Assembly: GCA_002319955.1 (NCBI GenBank)
Contig: DCJS01000045.1
Location: 1 to 7,493, forward strand
DNA from: Flavobacteriales bacterium UBA1694
GTDB taxonomy: Bacteria > Bacteroidota > Bacteroidia > Flavobacteriales > Weeksellaceae
Reading direction: 5' to 3'
Length of the DNA stretch: 7,493 bases
The position numbers and the translations under genes were made by a program. The stretch's first letter is position 1; each line of letters begins with the position of its first letter. This document shows positions 1-4,783 of the stretch, piece by piece. Under the pieces are notes generated by a model. That model did not search any database and was not told where the DNA came from. It saw only the letters and a list, made by a program, of their open reading frames with translations.

Positions 1-738
1 CTTAAAGCCATTATGAAAGACAGCGCCAAAGGGGGTGAAATTGAGGAAATTGAGCGGGGTATTGTCGAGCGCGTATTTCAATTAGGCGACCGAAAAGTGG
101 GATCTATCGTCACTCACCGAACCGATTTGGAGTATTTTGAAGTTGGTGAAACCTGGGCCGATATTTTTGAGAAAGTAAAAACCTCCATGCATACGGCGTA
201 TCCCTTGGTTAGAGATTCCAATCTCGATGAAATCCTGGGCCTTGTGCTCGTGAAAGATTTATTAGCAGGTGTCGGGGAACCCCTTGATTTAGAGTCCATG
301 CTCACCGAGCCTTTGTACTTTAGTGAGACGACGTCTTGTTACACCGTTTTGGAGTCCTTCAAATTGCAGAATAACCGCTATGCAATCGTCGTGGATGAGT
401 TTGGAAATACCAAAGGCCTAGTCACCATGGCGGATCTTCTTGATGAACTCATTGGCGAGTCGCAGTCCGACTCGCATGGGGAATTCATGGTTGAAGAAAA
501 GCGCGATGGCAGTTTTGTGGTCACGGGGCAAATGGATTTATTTGAATTCTCAAAAAGTTTCGATCTGGATTTAGACGCCAAGATCTATCGAGATTATGCA
601 ACCGTGGCAGGACTCTTTTACCACTATTATGAAATGGTTCCTAATGAGGGCGACTCGATGGAAATCGAAGGGTTTGAATTCAAAGTCCACGAAAAAGAAA
701 ATCAGAAGATTGTTAAGTTCTTAATTAGACCTTTGTAA
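1..738 (+). CDS. CBS-domain CorC/HlyC-family hemolysin-like membrane protein, C-terminal part (5' truncated)
   Basis: The reading frame is open from the first base, reading LKAIMKDSAKGGEIEEIERG, so the ATG at 13 is internal and the gene starts left of the window. The 245 visible residues hold the conserved GGEIEEIE...IVERVFQLGDRKV linker. Next come a first CBS domain (about residues 40-95, THRTD to GLVLVKDLL) and a second (about 100-155, YAIVVDEFGNTKGLVTMADLLDELIG). A C-terminal CorC_HlyC transporter-associated domain follows (about 160-243, GSFVVTGQMDLFEF...DYATVAGLF). In this family (TlyC/CorC/YfjD-like) an N-terminal DUF21/CNNM membrane domain precedes the CBS pair; it would lie outside the window. 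Such proteins are linked to Mg2+/Co2+ export or tolerance, and the name hemolysin is historical. GldE of gliding bacteria is a relative, but I see no reason to choose it. The family call is secure; the transported ion is not known. Confidence 0.93.
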   Translation, partial: LKAIMKDSAKGGEIEEIERGIVERVFQLGDRKVGSIVTHRTDLEYFEVGETWADIFEKVKTSMHTAYPLVRDSNLDEILGLVLVKDLLAGVGEPLDLESMLTEPLYFSETTSCYTVLESFKLQNNRYAIVVDEFGNTKGLVTMADLLDELIGESQSDSHGEFMVEEKRDGSFVVTGQMDLFEFSKSFDLDLDAKIYRDYATVAGLFYHYYEMVPNEGDSMEIEGFEFKVHEKENQKIVKFLIRPL

Positions 739-823
739 AGAAGCAAAGTCGAGTGGTCTTTCTTAATGCTCCTCAGGCTCAAAGCCATAGGGTTTATTTT
801 CAAAATGACCGATCTTAAAAAAG

Positions 824-866
824 GCAAGGGCCGTGAAATTGTTTTTCACGGCCCTTGCTTTTTTTT
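824..866. terminator. Strong bidirectional intrinsic terminator between convergent genes
   Basis: A perfect 15-bp inverted repeat (arms 824-838 and 844-858, gcaagggccgtgaaa and its complement) encloses the 5-nt loop ttgtt. The plus strand continues with eight T (859-866). On the minus strand the hairpin is followed by a T run (complement of the A run 817-822). It therefore can end both the rightward hemolysin-family gene (stop at 736-738) and the leftward lipoprotein gene (stop at 883-885). Confidence 0.93.
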
Positions 867-882
867 CTAAATCTAAGTTGTC

Positions 883-1275
883 TTAGAGGTTGAAGTACGT
901 TTTGTAATTCGCTTCATTTTCAAAATAGACCACATTGTCGTACGAATCTTTAATGGCGATCACCGCTGTCGATTTGTCAACGGAGTTTCCGGTTACGGGA
1001 TCAATGGCGATGCGCGCAATTTCTTGTTGTGGGATTTTCGTTTTGCAATCCTCACAGCAGCCGTAATATATCTTTCCTTCAAATTCGACTTCGAGCTGCT
1101 TTCTACCCATGTAGGCGTTATTGACCATGCAGACTGTTTCGTTTGGAACTACTGCGCCAATGCTCGGTTGTGTAGTGGTACTCGTGACAATCGGTGTAGG
1201 CTCAGCTTTTGGGTTGTTGCAAGAATAGAGCGTAAAGGAAATTAGGGCGAGTAGTGTAATTAAGGTTGTTTTCAT
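883..1275 (-). CDS. Small lipoprotein with TRASH/YHS-like CCxxC metal-binding motif
   Basis: The protein has 130 residues from the ATG at 1275. I chose this start because it gives a clean lipoprotein signal, MKTTLITLLALISFTLYSC, with Cys19 as the lipidation site; the longer in-frame start at 1320 would put 15 extra residues before the signal. A Thr/Pro-rich tether follows (about 22-45). Then comes VCMVNNAYMG (Cys49) and, after a short beta-like stretch, YYGCCEDCK (Cys73, Cys74, Cys77). A single Cys followed about 24 residues later by CCxxC resembles TRASH/YHS-type Zn/Cu-binding domains, so a periplasmic metal-binding or metal-sensing role is inferred, with copper a plausible ligand. The C-terminus (residues 82-130) has no Cys. 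The gene lies just downstream of another Cys-rich exported protein in the same direction and ends in the shared terminator at 824-866. The signal peptide and Cys motif are visible; the metal is not known. Confidence 0.8.
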   Translation of the reverse strand: MKTTLITLLALISFTLYSCNNPKAEPTPIVTSTTTQPSIGAVVPNETVCMVNNAYMGRKQLEVEFEGKIYYGCCEDCKTKIPQQEIARIAIDPVTGNSVDKSTAVIAIKDSYDNVVYFENEANYKTYFNL

Positions 1276-1459
1276 AATTTCTATTAAAGGTTTAACAAAG
1301 GCCAATTCCATTATTGGCAACTAAATAAATTGAGTATTTTGTGTTTTGATTTGGCGTCCTTTCAGCAGAACTGCAGTCAAGTGCCTGACGGCTCTTGTCG
1401 TTAGAGTGCTATAGTAGCGCTAAGTTTAAATTAGTGGACTTAGTGAGGGAACTAGGGCC

Positions 1460-1819
1460 CTAAGAAAGTTTGGGCGGCTGCCAAATGGACTGGAGTCCTT
1501 CGGTGTAGGATGGATTCAAATAGTAGAATTCGGACCTGCGCGCACCACTCAAGTCTATTTTTAGAGTGGCTTTTACTAGGGTAATTGGTTTTTCAAGGCC
1601 GTCTATGAAAAGGGCGCTGCAAGCCATACCAGTGCAATTTGTGGCGCAGCCCTCGCCTTTACAAGGTTGAGAATCTAACGCGCAGTCCTGACATTGATTT
1701 GAATCTGTCGTACTCGCCAAATGGCATTGCGCTCTTTCGAGATTAGCCCACGGTAAATTCGGCGCCAGGAAAAATCCTAGAGCAAAAAGACAAGTTAGAA
1801 GGGAATAACGTGGGTTCAT
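1460..1819 (-). CDS. Small Cys-rich exported protein ending in QPP (resembles DUF6660/HYC_CC_PP-type proteins)
   Basis: The protein has 119 residues. The N-terminal stretch MNPRYSLLTCLFALGFFLA looks like a signal peptide, with cleavage likely near LPWA (residue 25). The mature part has seven Cys (32, 43, 46, 53, 58, 62, 67) packed into about 36 residues, then a Cys-free tail ending in GLQSIWQPPKLS. Small flavobacterial exported proteins with a Cys/His-rich centre and a C-terminal S-I-x-Q-P-P motif (DUF6660, HYC_CC_PP) commonly sit beside heavy-metal efflux genes and TonB-dependent receptors. This protein shares that layout but has few His residues. I am working from memory of the family, so membership is an inference. 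A good -7 promoter element lies 22 bases upstream. The gene is probably separate from, or only loosely co-transcribed with, the CCxxC lipoprotein gene 184 nt downstream. Function is unknown; metal binding is the best guess. Confidence 0.7.
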   Translation of the reverse strand: MNPRYSLLTCLFALGFFLAPNLPWANLERAQCHLASTTDSNQCQDCALDSQPCKGEGCATNCTGMACSALFIDGLEKPITLVKATLKIDLSGARRSEFYYLNPSYTEGLQSIWQPPKLS

Positions 1820-1840
1820 TTAGAGGCTGCAACTAGTTCG

Positions 1841-1873
1841 CAAATATAAGGCATTCGACTTTAGTAATCGAAA
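1841..1873 (-). promoter_or_regulatory. Bacteroidetes-type promoter for the Cys-rich exported protein
   Basis: On the minus strand TATATTTG (complement of 1841-1848) matches the TAnnTTTG -7 consensus exactly. TTTC (complement of 1870-1873), 21 bases further upstream, is one mismatch from the TTTG -33 element. Transcription would start near 1836, giving a leader of under 20 nt before the ATG at 1819. A perfect 12-bp palindrome, TGAGAATTCTCA, at 1894-1905 lies upstream and could be an operator. Confidence 0.6.
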
Positions 1874-2009
1874 GATTTGAGCTAGGCGCAGTATGAGAAT
1901 TCTCAGTTTTTGGTTAGTCGATAGACCTTGTCGTTCTTAATTTCAAAAAGCCGTCGCTGGTCGTTCACAATTCAAATTTAGTAAGCAGGTAGGTAGCAGT
2001 GGGAACTCC

Positions 2010-2474
2010 TTACTTGATTTCAATGTCTAATTGCCTTGCTTCTTCTTTTGCTTTTTTGTCCATGGCGCTCCCCACGGCCATTCCAATGGCTAAACCGATG
2101 GGTAGTCCGATGCCAAGGTATGCCATATTCCCCAAACCAAATCCGAATACCATTCCAAGCGGTATACCGAAAGCGGACATTCCAAGCGCGAGCCATATAT
2201 TTCTATAATGGTTTATCGGCACAAGCTTCGCTTCCTTTTCAACTAATTGAAGGAGTTTTGACTGTTTCTTTTTTAGTACGTGCAGAAGGGGAGCACCTAC
2301 TAGTGTAGTGGAATTGAGCTGCGAAATTTCATGATTTAATTTTGCAATCAACTCGTCGGAGATTTCTTTTTGACTAAGCAATTTAAGTACCTCCTTTAAT
2401 TGAAGATAGGTGGTATTAAGTTTGATGTTGCTTCTTAGAATTTCGTCGCTTAATTTTAGTTCTAGTAGTTCCAT
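2010..2474 (-). CDS. Conserved hypothetical two-helix membrane protein with N-terminal coiled coil and glycine-zipper-like hairpin
   Basis: The protein has 154 residues with no signal peptide. Residues 1-85 are charged and Leu-rich with heptad character (LLELKLSDEILRSNIKLN to LLQLVEKEAKLV) and are probably helical coiled coil. Then comes HYRNIWLALGMSAFGIPLGM and two hydrophobic segments (about 93-114 and 118-137) dense in small residues with GxxxG spacing (FGFGLGN, GIGLPIGLAIGMAVGSAMD), as in tightly packed or oligomerising helical hairpins. A Lys/Glu-rich tail (KKAKEEARQLDIEIK) follows. I recall similar proteins as hypotheticals in flavobacteria but know no function. Codon use and sequence complexity look like a real gene, and overlapping frames on the other strand are low-complexity shadows. 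It is separated from the next leftward gene by 190 nt, so it may be its own transcription unit. Glycine-zipper hairpins occur in outer-membrane-associated and pore-forming proteins, but nothing here decides between roles. Confidence 0.8.
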   Translation of the reverse strand: MELLELKLSDEILRSNIKLNTTYLQLKEVLKLLSQKEISDELIAKLNHEISQLNSTTLVGAPLLHVLKKKQSKLLQLVEKEAKLVPINHYRNIWLALGMSAFGIPLGMVFGFGLGNMAYLGIGLPIGLAIGMAVGSAMDKKAKEEARQLDIEIK

Positions 2475-2535
2475 CCGGGTGTTTTTAAAATGATTTGAAT
2501 TTCAAGATACCCTGACGTAGGCCCTAGGGTGTTTT

Positions 2536-2543
2536 CAAAATTA
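2536..2543 (-). promoter_or_regulatory. Possible -7 promoter element for the two-helix membrane protein
   Basis: The complement of 2536-2543 reads TAATTTTG, an exact TAnnTTTG match about 60 nt upstream of the ATG at 2474. I found no convincing TTTG -33 element at the usual distance, and the surroundings are AT-rich, so a chance match is possible. Confidence 0.35.
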
Positions 2544-2646
2544 GGAAAAAAAAGCAAAAGAGGTGCGCTATTGAAGTTTCAGTTAGTTCACTTGAGTTTA
2601 GTATTCTCTATCTTTTATTAATGATACCGGGGGAGAAGAGTAAACT

Positions 2647-2738
2647 GCTCGAATTATGTAAAGTAAAACGCTCTAATTATGTAAAATGAATTGCTCTAAT
2701 TTTGTAAAGTGAAATGCTCTAATTTTGTAAAATTGAAA
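2647..2738 (+). repeat. Four tandem imperfect 23-bp repeats, resembling the multi-repeat end of an IS21-type element
   Basis: Units lie at 2647-2669, 2670-2692, 2693-2715 and 2716-2738, with no gaps. The shared core is GCTC(T/G)AATT(A/T)TGTAAA(G/A)T; the last six bases of each unit vary more. The first unit is preceded by T, so the array opens with TGCTC. IS21-family elements carry several directly repeated transposase-binding sites of about this length near their TG...CA ends, so a solo or decayed IS21-like end is the leading explanation. No istA/istB-like reading frame follows. Units 3 and 4 also contain TAATTTTG (2697-2704 and 2720-2727), which matches the TAnnTTTG -7 consensus, so rightward promoter activity is possible. 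Alternatives are a regulator-binding array or plasmid-type iterons. The repeat itself is certain; its identity is not. Confidence 0.9.
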
Positions 2739-2943
2739 TATAAAGTATTGGTTTTGTGCTTTTTATTGGAGTGAGTCAAGAGGATAAGAACAAGGGAAAA
2801 GCCACCGAATTAGGAACTGCAATTCAAGCCAAAACCGCGAGCGAATTTTGTGAAATTTCTTTCATATATTAAAATTTTATTTCATTATTTGAAATTTTTC
2901 AAGAACTTTGGTCATCGGTTATTTTCTCTAAAGAAAACCAGAC

Positions 2944-3115
2944 ATGGAGTTCTTAAAAAGCATTTACTACGTCCTAAACATTCCTGCAGAGTATATTTTT
3001 AGCAAATTGTAAGTTTTCATTTGACCTCTTTTACTAAGTGATCTTCCTGTTGCAGCAAAGAAGTAATAAGAGCACTCAAAATAGTAGAGCAATGGAAAGA
3101 ATGAAGATAAACCTC
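2944..3115 (+). pseudogene. Possible decayed RelE/HigB-type toxin gene (fragments in two frames)
   Basis: From ATG 2944 a 22-residue frame reads MEFLKSIYYVLNIPAEYIFS and ends at TAA 3010-3012. EFLxSI and PAEYxxxKL recall the N-terminal and middle segments of phage-derived Gp49/HigB-like toxins with a large internal deletion. A second frame carries FSFDLFY (3014-3034), a stop at 3035-3037, then VIFLLQQRSNKSTQNSRAME (3038-3097) and RMK. This resembles the end of such toxins, where a hydrophobic strand is followed by a QKKSNKT/QKKTQKTP-like basic segment and an ERMK-type terminal helix. The toxin normally sits directly before an XRE antitoxin, and an antitoxin-like N-terminus does follow at 3101. 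The call rests on weak recollected similarity over short stretches, and a chance resemblance cannot be excluded. Confidence 0.35.
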
Positions 3116-3283
3116 GATAAACTAAATAAGGAAACGCACAGTGCAAATGCTTATTTAGATCAAAAGTTTGGGAAACAAGGAACGCCAACCCGTGAAGAAT
3201 TCAGCGCTAAGGCGCTATCGTTTTATTATGGGGAGCTGGTGAAAAAACCCGAAGAGAAATTAAATAAAAAGAACTCACTGTGA
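3101..3283 (+). pseudogene. Truncated XRE/HigA-type antitoxin remnant lacking its HTH
   Basis: The frame is open from GTG 3038; the antitoxin-like part starts at ATG 3101 (ATG 3092 is an alternative) and gives 60 residues. The segment AYLDQKFGKQGTPTREEFSA, then FYYGELVKK (residues 18-49), matches the N-terminal signature of Bacteroidetes XRE-family antitoxins: a D-K-x-x-G-K-x-G-T-P-x-R-E-x-F motif followed by a helix leading into the HTH. Those proteins normally run on for 40-60 residues with the helix-turn-helix that binds DNA. Here the sequence degenerates into KKPEEKLNKKNSL, and its last codons and TGA stop lie inside the ssrA terminator hairpin. The protein would be unable to bind DNA in the usual way, so I call it a remnant. 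It could instead be a short expressed regulator, which I consider less likely. Confidence 0.55.
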
Positions 3284-3300
3284 ATCAGTGAGTTCTTTTT
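3266..3300 (-). terminator. Intrinsic terminator of ssrA (can also act on the plus strand)
   Basis: An inverted repeat with arms 3271-3280 (gaactcactg) and 3286-3295 (cagtgagttc) encloses the loop tgaat. It is extended by A5 (3266-3270) facing T5 (3296-3300). Read leftward from ssrA (3' end at 3308), the hairpin begins 8 nt after the mature RNA and is followed by a T-rich run. It is near-symmetric, so it could also stop rightward transcription through the antitoxin remnant. Confidence 0.88.
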
Positions 3301-3307
3301 AATCTTG

Positions 3308-3706
3308 TGGAGCTGGAGAGATTCGAACTCTCGTCCAAACAAGTAGTACATAAACTTTCTACATGCTTAGTTCGCCATTCATTTTCGATTAGACGCAGAG
3401 GGCAAACACCCAACGCCTAACTTATCTTCTAAAATTTTTGTTCCCGCGCCGAAGCTTCACGAGACTTAGTTCTGCTTTTCCTATATCCCAGGGTCAGACG
3501 CCGCAAAACGGAGGCTTCTGGGGGACATCTTGTTTCCTTACTATCTTCGGGAAAAGCGCAAAATCTTACTATAATTCAGATTAAGCAGCAAGAGCAAACT
3601 CTTGGTCGCCAGTTAAAAGTGTTCAGCAAGGGATTAAAGAGATCGCGCTGAGGTTCTCTGCATGCTAACTTACCCACTAGGCTTGCTGTCGATACCGGTC
3701 AGCCCC
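3308..3706 (-). ncRNA. ssrA: Transfer-messenger RNA (tmRNA)
   Basis: On the minus strand the RNA starts GGGGCUGACCGGUAUCGACA and ends in a T-arm GAGAGUUCGAAUCUCUC plus CAGCUCC-A. The ends pair as a 7-bp acceptor stem (GGGGCUG with CAGCUCC, one G-U pair), leaving A as discriminator at 3308. The next genomic bases are CA rather than CCA, so the 3' CCA must be added or completed enzymatically. The length is about 399 nt. The internal message at 3581-3610 encodes GDQEFALAA and stops at UAA. With SmpB, tmRNA rescues stalled ribosomes: it enters the empty A site as alanyl-tmRNA, swaps templates and adds a degradation tag. The gene runs divergently from the paralogue pair to its right and has its own promoter and terminator. 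Ends are inferred from stem pairing and could be off by a base or two. Confidence 0.97.
3581..3610 (-). other. tmRNA tag-peptide reading frame (GDQEFALAA)
   Basis: Within ssrA, codons GGC GAC CAA GAG TTT GCT CTT GCT GCT TAA encode Gly-Asp-Gln-Glu-Phe-Ala-Leu-Ala-Ala and a stop. The ALAA end is the degron recognised by ClpXP-type proteases. Taking GGC as the resume codon fits the tag length of other Bacteroidetes (about nine encoded residues after the tmRNA-borne Ala), but the resume position is inferred, not proven. Confidence 0.9.
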
Positions 3707-3722
3707 CTAATAAATTAGTCTG

Positions 3723-3730
3723 CAAAGGTA
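3723..3730 (-). promoter_or_regulatory. -7 promoter element of ssrA
   Basis: The complement of 3723-3730 reads TACCTTTG, an exact TAnnTTTG element. Sixteen bases separate it from the mature 5' G at 3706, so initiation a few bases downstream would leave a short leader for RNase P to remove. No TTTG is present at the usual -33 distance; the nearest (complement of 3763-3766) is 32 bases away. Confidence 0.7.
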
Positions 3731-3792
3731 ATGAAAAAACTGTTCCATTTTGCATAAACTGCCAAATGGATATTTAGTTGCTGCCTGCAATT

Positions 3793-3837
3793 AGGCCCTT
3801 ATTAGGGATTTCGAGGCCCTTTCCACTAAGGGATTTT
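3793..3837 (+). repeat. Imperfect direct repeat, each copy able to form a small hairpin
   Basis: Copy 1 (3793-3811, aggcccttattagggattt) and copy 2 (3814-3837) share an AGGCCCTT start and an AGGGATTT end. The centre is 3 bases in copy 1 and 7 in copy 2. In each copy CCCT or CCCTT can pair with AGGG or AAGGG across the centre. The pair lies in the divergent intergenic region between ssrA and the gene at 3966, so a regulatory site for either side is possible. The stems are only 4-5 bp, with no T run typical of a terminator. Confidence 0.6.
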
Positions 3838-3965
3838 AACTAAAACACCCTAGGCAAACTGTTAAGTTCTCTTAAATGCCGTTAAGTAGGGTTAAACTTC
3901 CGAGACTTTTTTGCTCTCGGGCCTTAAGAGTGCGCGATTGCGGAGTATTTTTACGGCGAAATAGT

Positions 3966-4751
3966 ATGAATCCAACGCGTCGTTTTTTTGTGGTCCTCTT
4001 TAGTCTAAGCACCCTTTGTGTTTTACTCGGCCAGAGTGTAAACGGCTATGTAAGCACAGACAGCATAAGACTTCCAGCCGTACTTGTCATGAACATGACC
4101 ACTCAGTACAAGGTGATGACTGACGCGCAGGGCGCTTTTGAAATTCCAGCGAATGTTGGAGACGAGCTACGCTTTGTTAGAAAAGGCTACGAGCGGGGCG
4201 CTTTAAGAGTCACAGGGCAGATGGCTCCGTATTCGATCTCCCTTGTACGGGTTGCTTCACTAATTGAAGAAGTTGACGTCTCTAGTGTCAGGCTAACAGG
4301 AGATTTAACGCTTGATTCCAAACGCCTTGCCAGAGTAAGTGCAGAGGAGAAGATTCAGGCGGTCGTGGGTCTTCCCCAGGCGCCAGAAAAGCCCAGGGAG
4401 CATGCCTATACGTCAGTTGGAAAGACACTTTTACCGATGGTCTTAGGGAATTTAAATGTCCATGCTCTCTATCAGGTCATAAGCGGTGAAGGACGCCGAA
4501 AGAAGAGCCTGTATGAATTTGAAGATTTACAGACCGAGATTTCGTGGGTGAAAGACCGCGTGGCTCAGAGCCATTTTACTGAGCGGGGAATTCCGGTTAA
4601 CCGGATTCAAGAGTTTTTAAGTTTTGCGTTTAGCGCAAATCCAAAAGTAAGGCGCTATGCAAAGGCTAAAAACCTTTCCGGTGTTCTGGTGGAACTTGAA
4701 GATCCGATTCAAACTTACGTTAAACGACTTACAGGCGTGAGTGCGCCCTAA
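3966..4751 (+). CDS. Exported protein with carboxypeptidase-regulatory-like domain (paralogue A)
   Basis: The protein has 261 residues from ATG 3966. This start puts a signal peptide (MNPTRRFFVVLFSLSTLCVL, ending near LGQ at residue 23) at the N-terminus. The earlier in-frame ATG at 3876 would add 30 polar residues in front of it, so I reject that start. Residues 25-95 form a CarboxypepD_reg-like beta-sandwich: VNGYVSTDSIRLPAVLVMN, then TDAQGAFEIPANVGDELRFV and RKGYERG. It is followed by SLIEEVDVSS at the position where SusC-type receptors carry an EEVVVxG motif. The rest (110-261) is unrecognised, with a basic/helical C-terminus (RIQEFLSFAFSANPKVRRYA). The next gene, 32 nt away on the same strand, is a diverged paralogue with the same domain order, so the two likely form an operon. 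A periplasmic or surface location is inferred. The function is unknown. Confidence 0.85.
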   Translation: MNPTRRFFVVLFSLSTLCVLLGQSVNGYVSTDSIRLPAVLVMNMTTQYKVMTDAQGAFEIPANVGDELRFVRKGYERGALRVTGQMAPYSISLVRVASLIEEVDVSSVRLTGDLTLDSKRLARVSAEEKIQAVVGLPQAPEKPREHAYTSVGKTLLPMVLGNLNVHALYQVISGEGRRKKSLYEFEDLQTEISWVKDRVAQSHFTERGIPVNRIQEFLSFAFSANPKVRRYAKAKNLSGVLVELEDPIQTYVKRLTGVSAP

Positions 4752-4783
4752 ATGGCCGTAAAAAATCTATAAAAACGATCCCT

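Larger units (their letters stand above)
2475..2943. other. AT-rich gene-free stretch with repeats but no supported intact gene
   Basis: Apart from the possible promoter at 2536-2543 and the tandem repeats at 2647-2738, I see no supported gene here. After the repeats, a short open stretch from GTG 2771 to TAA 2872 would encode 33 residues (MSQEDKNKGKATELGTAIQA and 13 more) that I do not recognise. It has no clear start signal. Positions 2850-2910 are very AT-rich (runs such as aaattttatttcatt). Transposase, integrase or RNA-gene remnants are not recognisable. Base composition and lack of coding structure contrast with the flanking genes and suit decayed accessory DNA. Confidence 0.55.

Noticed and set aside
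1276..1320. Longer start for the CCxxC lipoprotein
   Set aside because: It would put 15 residues before a complete lipoprotein signal. The ATG at 1275 gives a standard signal with Cys19.
1391..1425. Hairpin agtgcta/tagcgct as a terminator for the Cys-rich protein gene
   Set aside because: The stem is 7 bp with a G-U pair and no T run follows on the minus strand, so the evidence is too weak.
2647..2738. CRISPR array
   Set aside because: The units are contiguous 23-mers with no spacers between them and no cas genes nearby.
2771..2872. Short open stretch of 33 codons from a GTG
   Set aside because: No recognisable product, no clear initiation signal and an AT-rich surrounding. Too short to call a gene on sequence alone.
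3070..3092. GCTCTA-like motifs on the minus strand that might be the inverted partner of the 23-bp repeats
   Set aside because: Only a few bases around GCTCTA match, the two copies are 17 rather than 23 bp apart, and they fall inside the toxin-like coding remnant. Chance is the simpler explanation.
3876..3965. Upstream in-frame ATG that would extend paralogue A by 30 residues
   Set aside because: The added residues are polar and basic and would bury the signal peptide. The ATG at 3966 places the signal peptide at the N-terminus, as in paralogue B.
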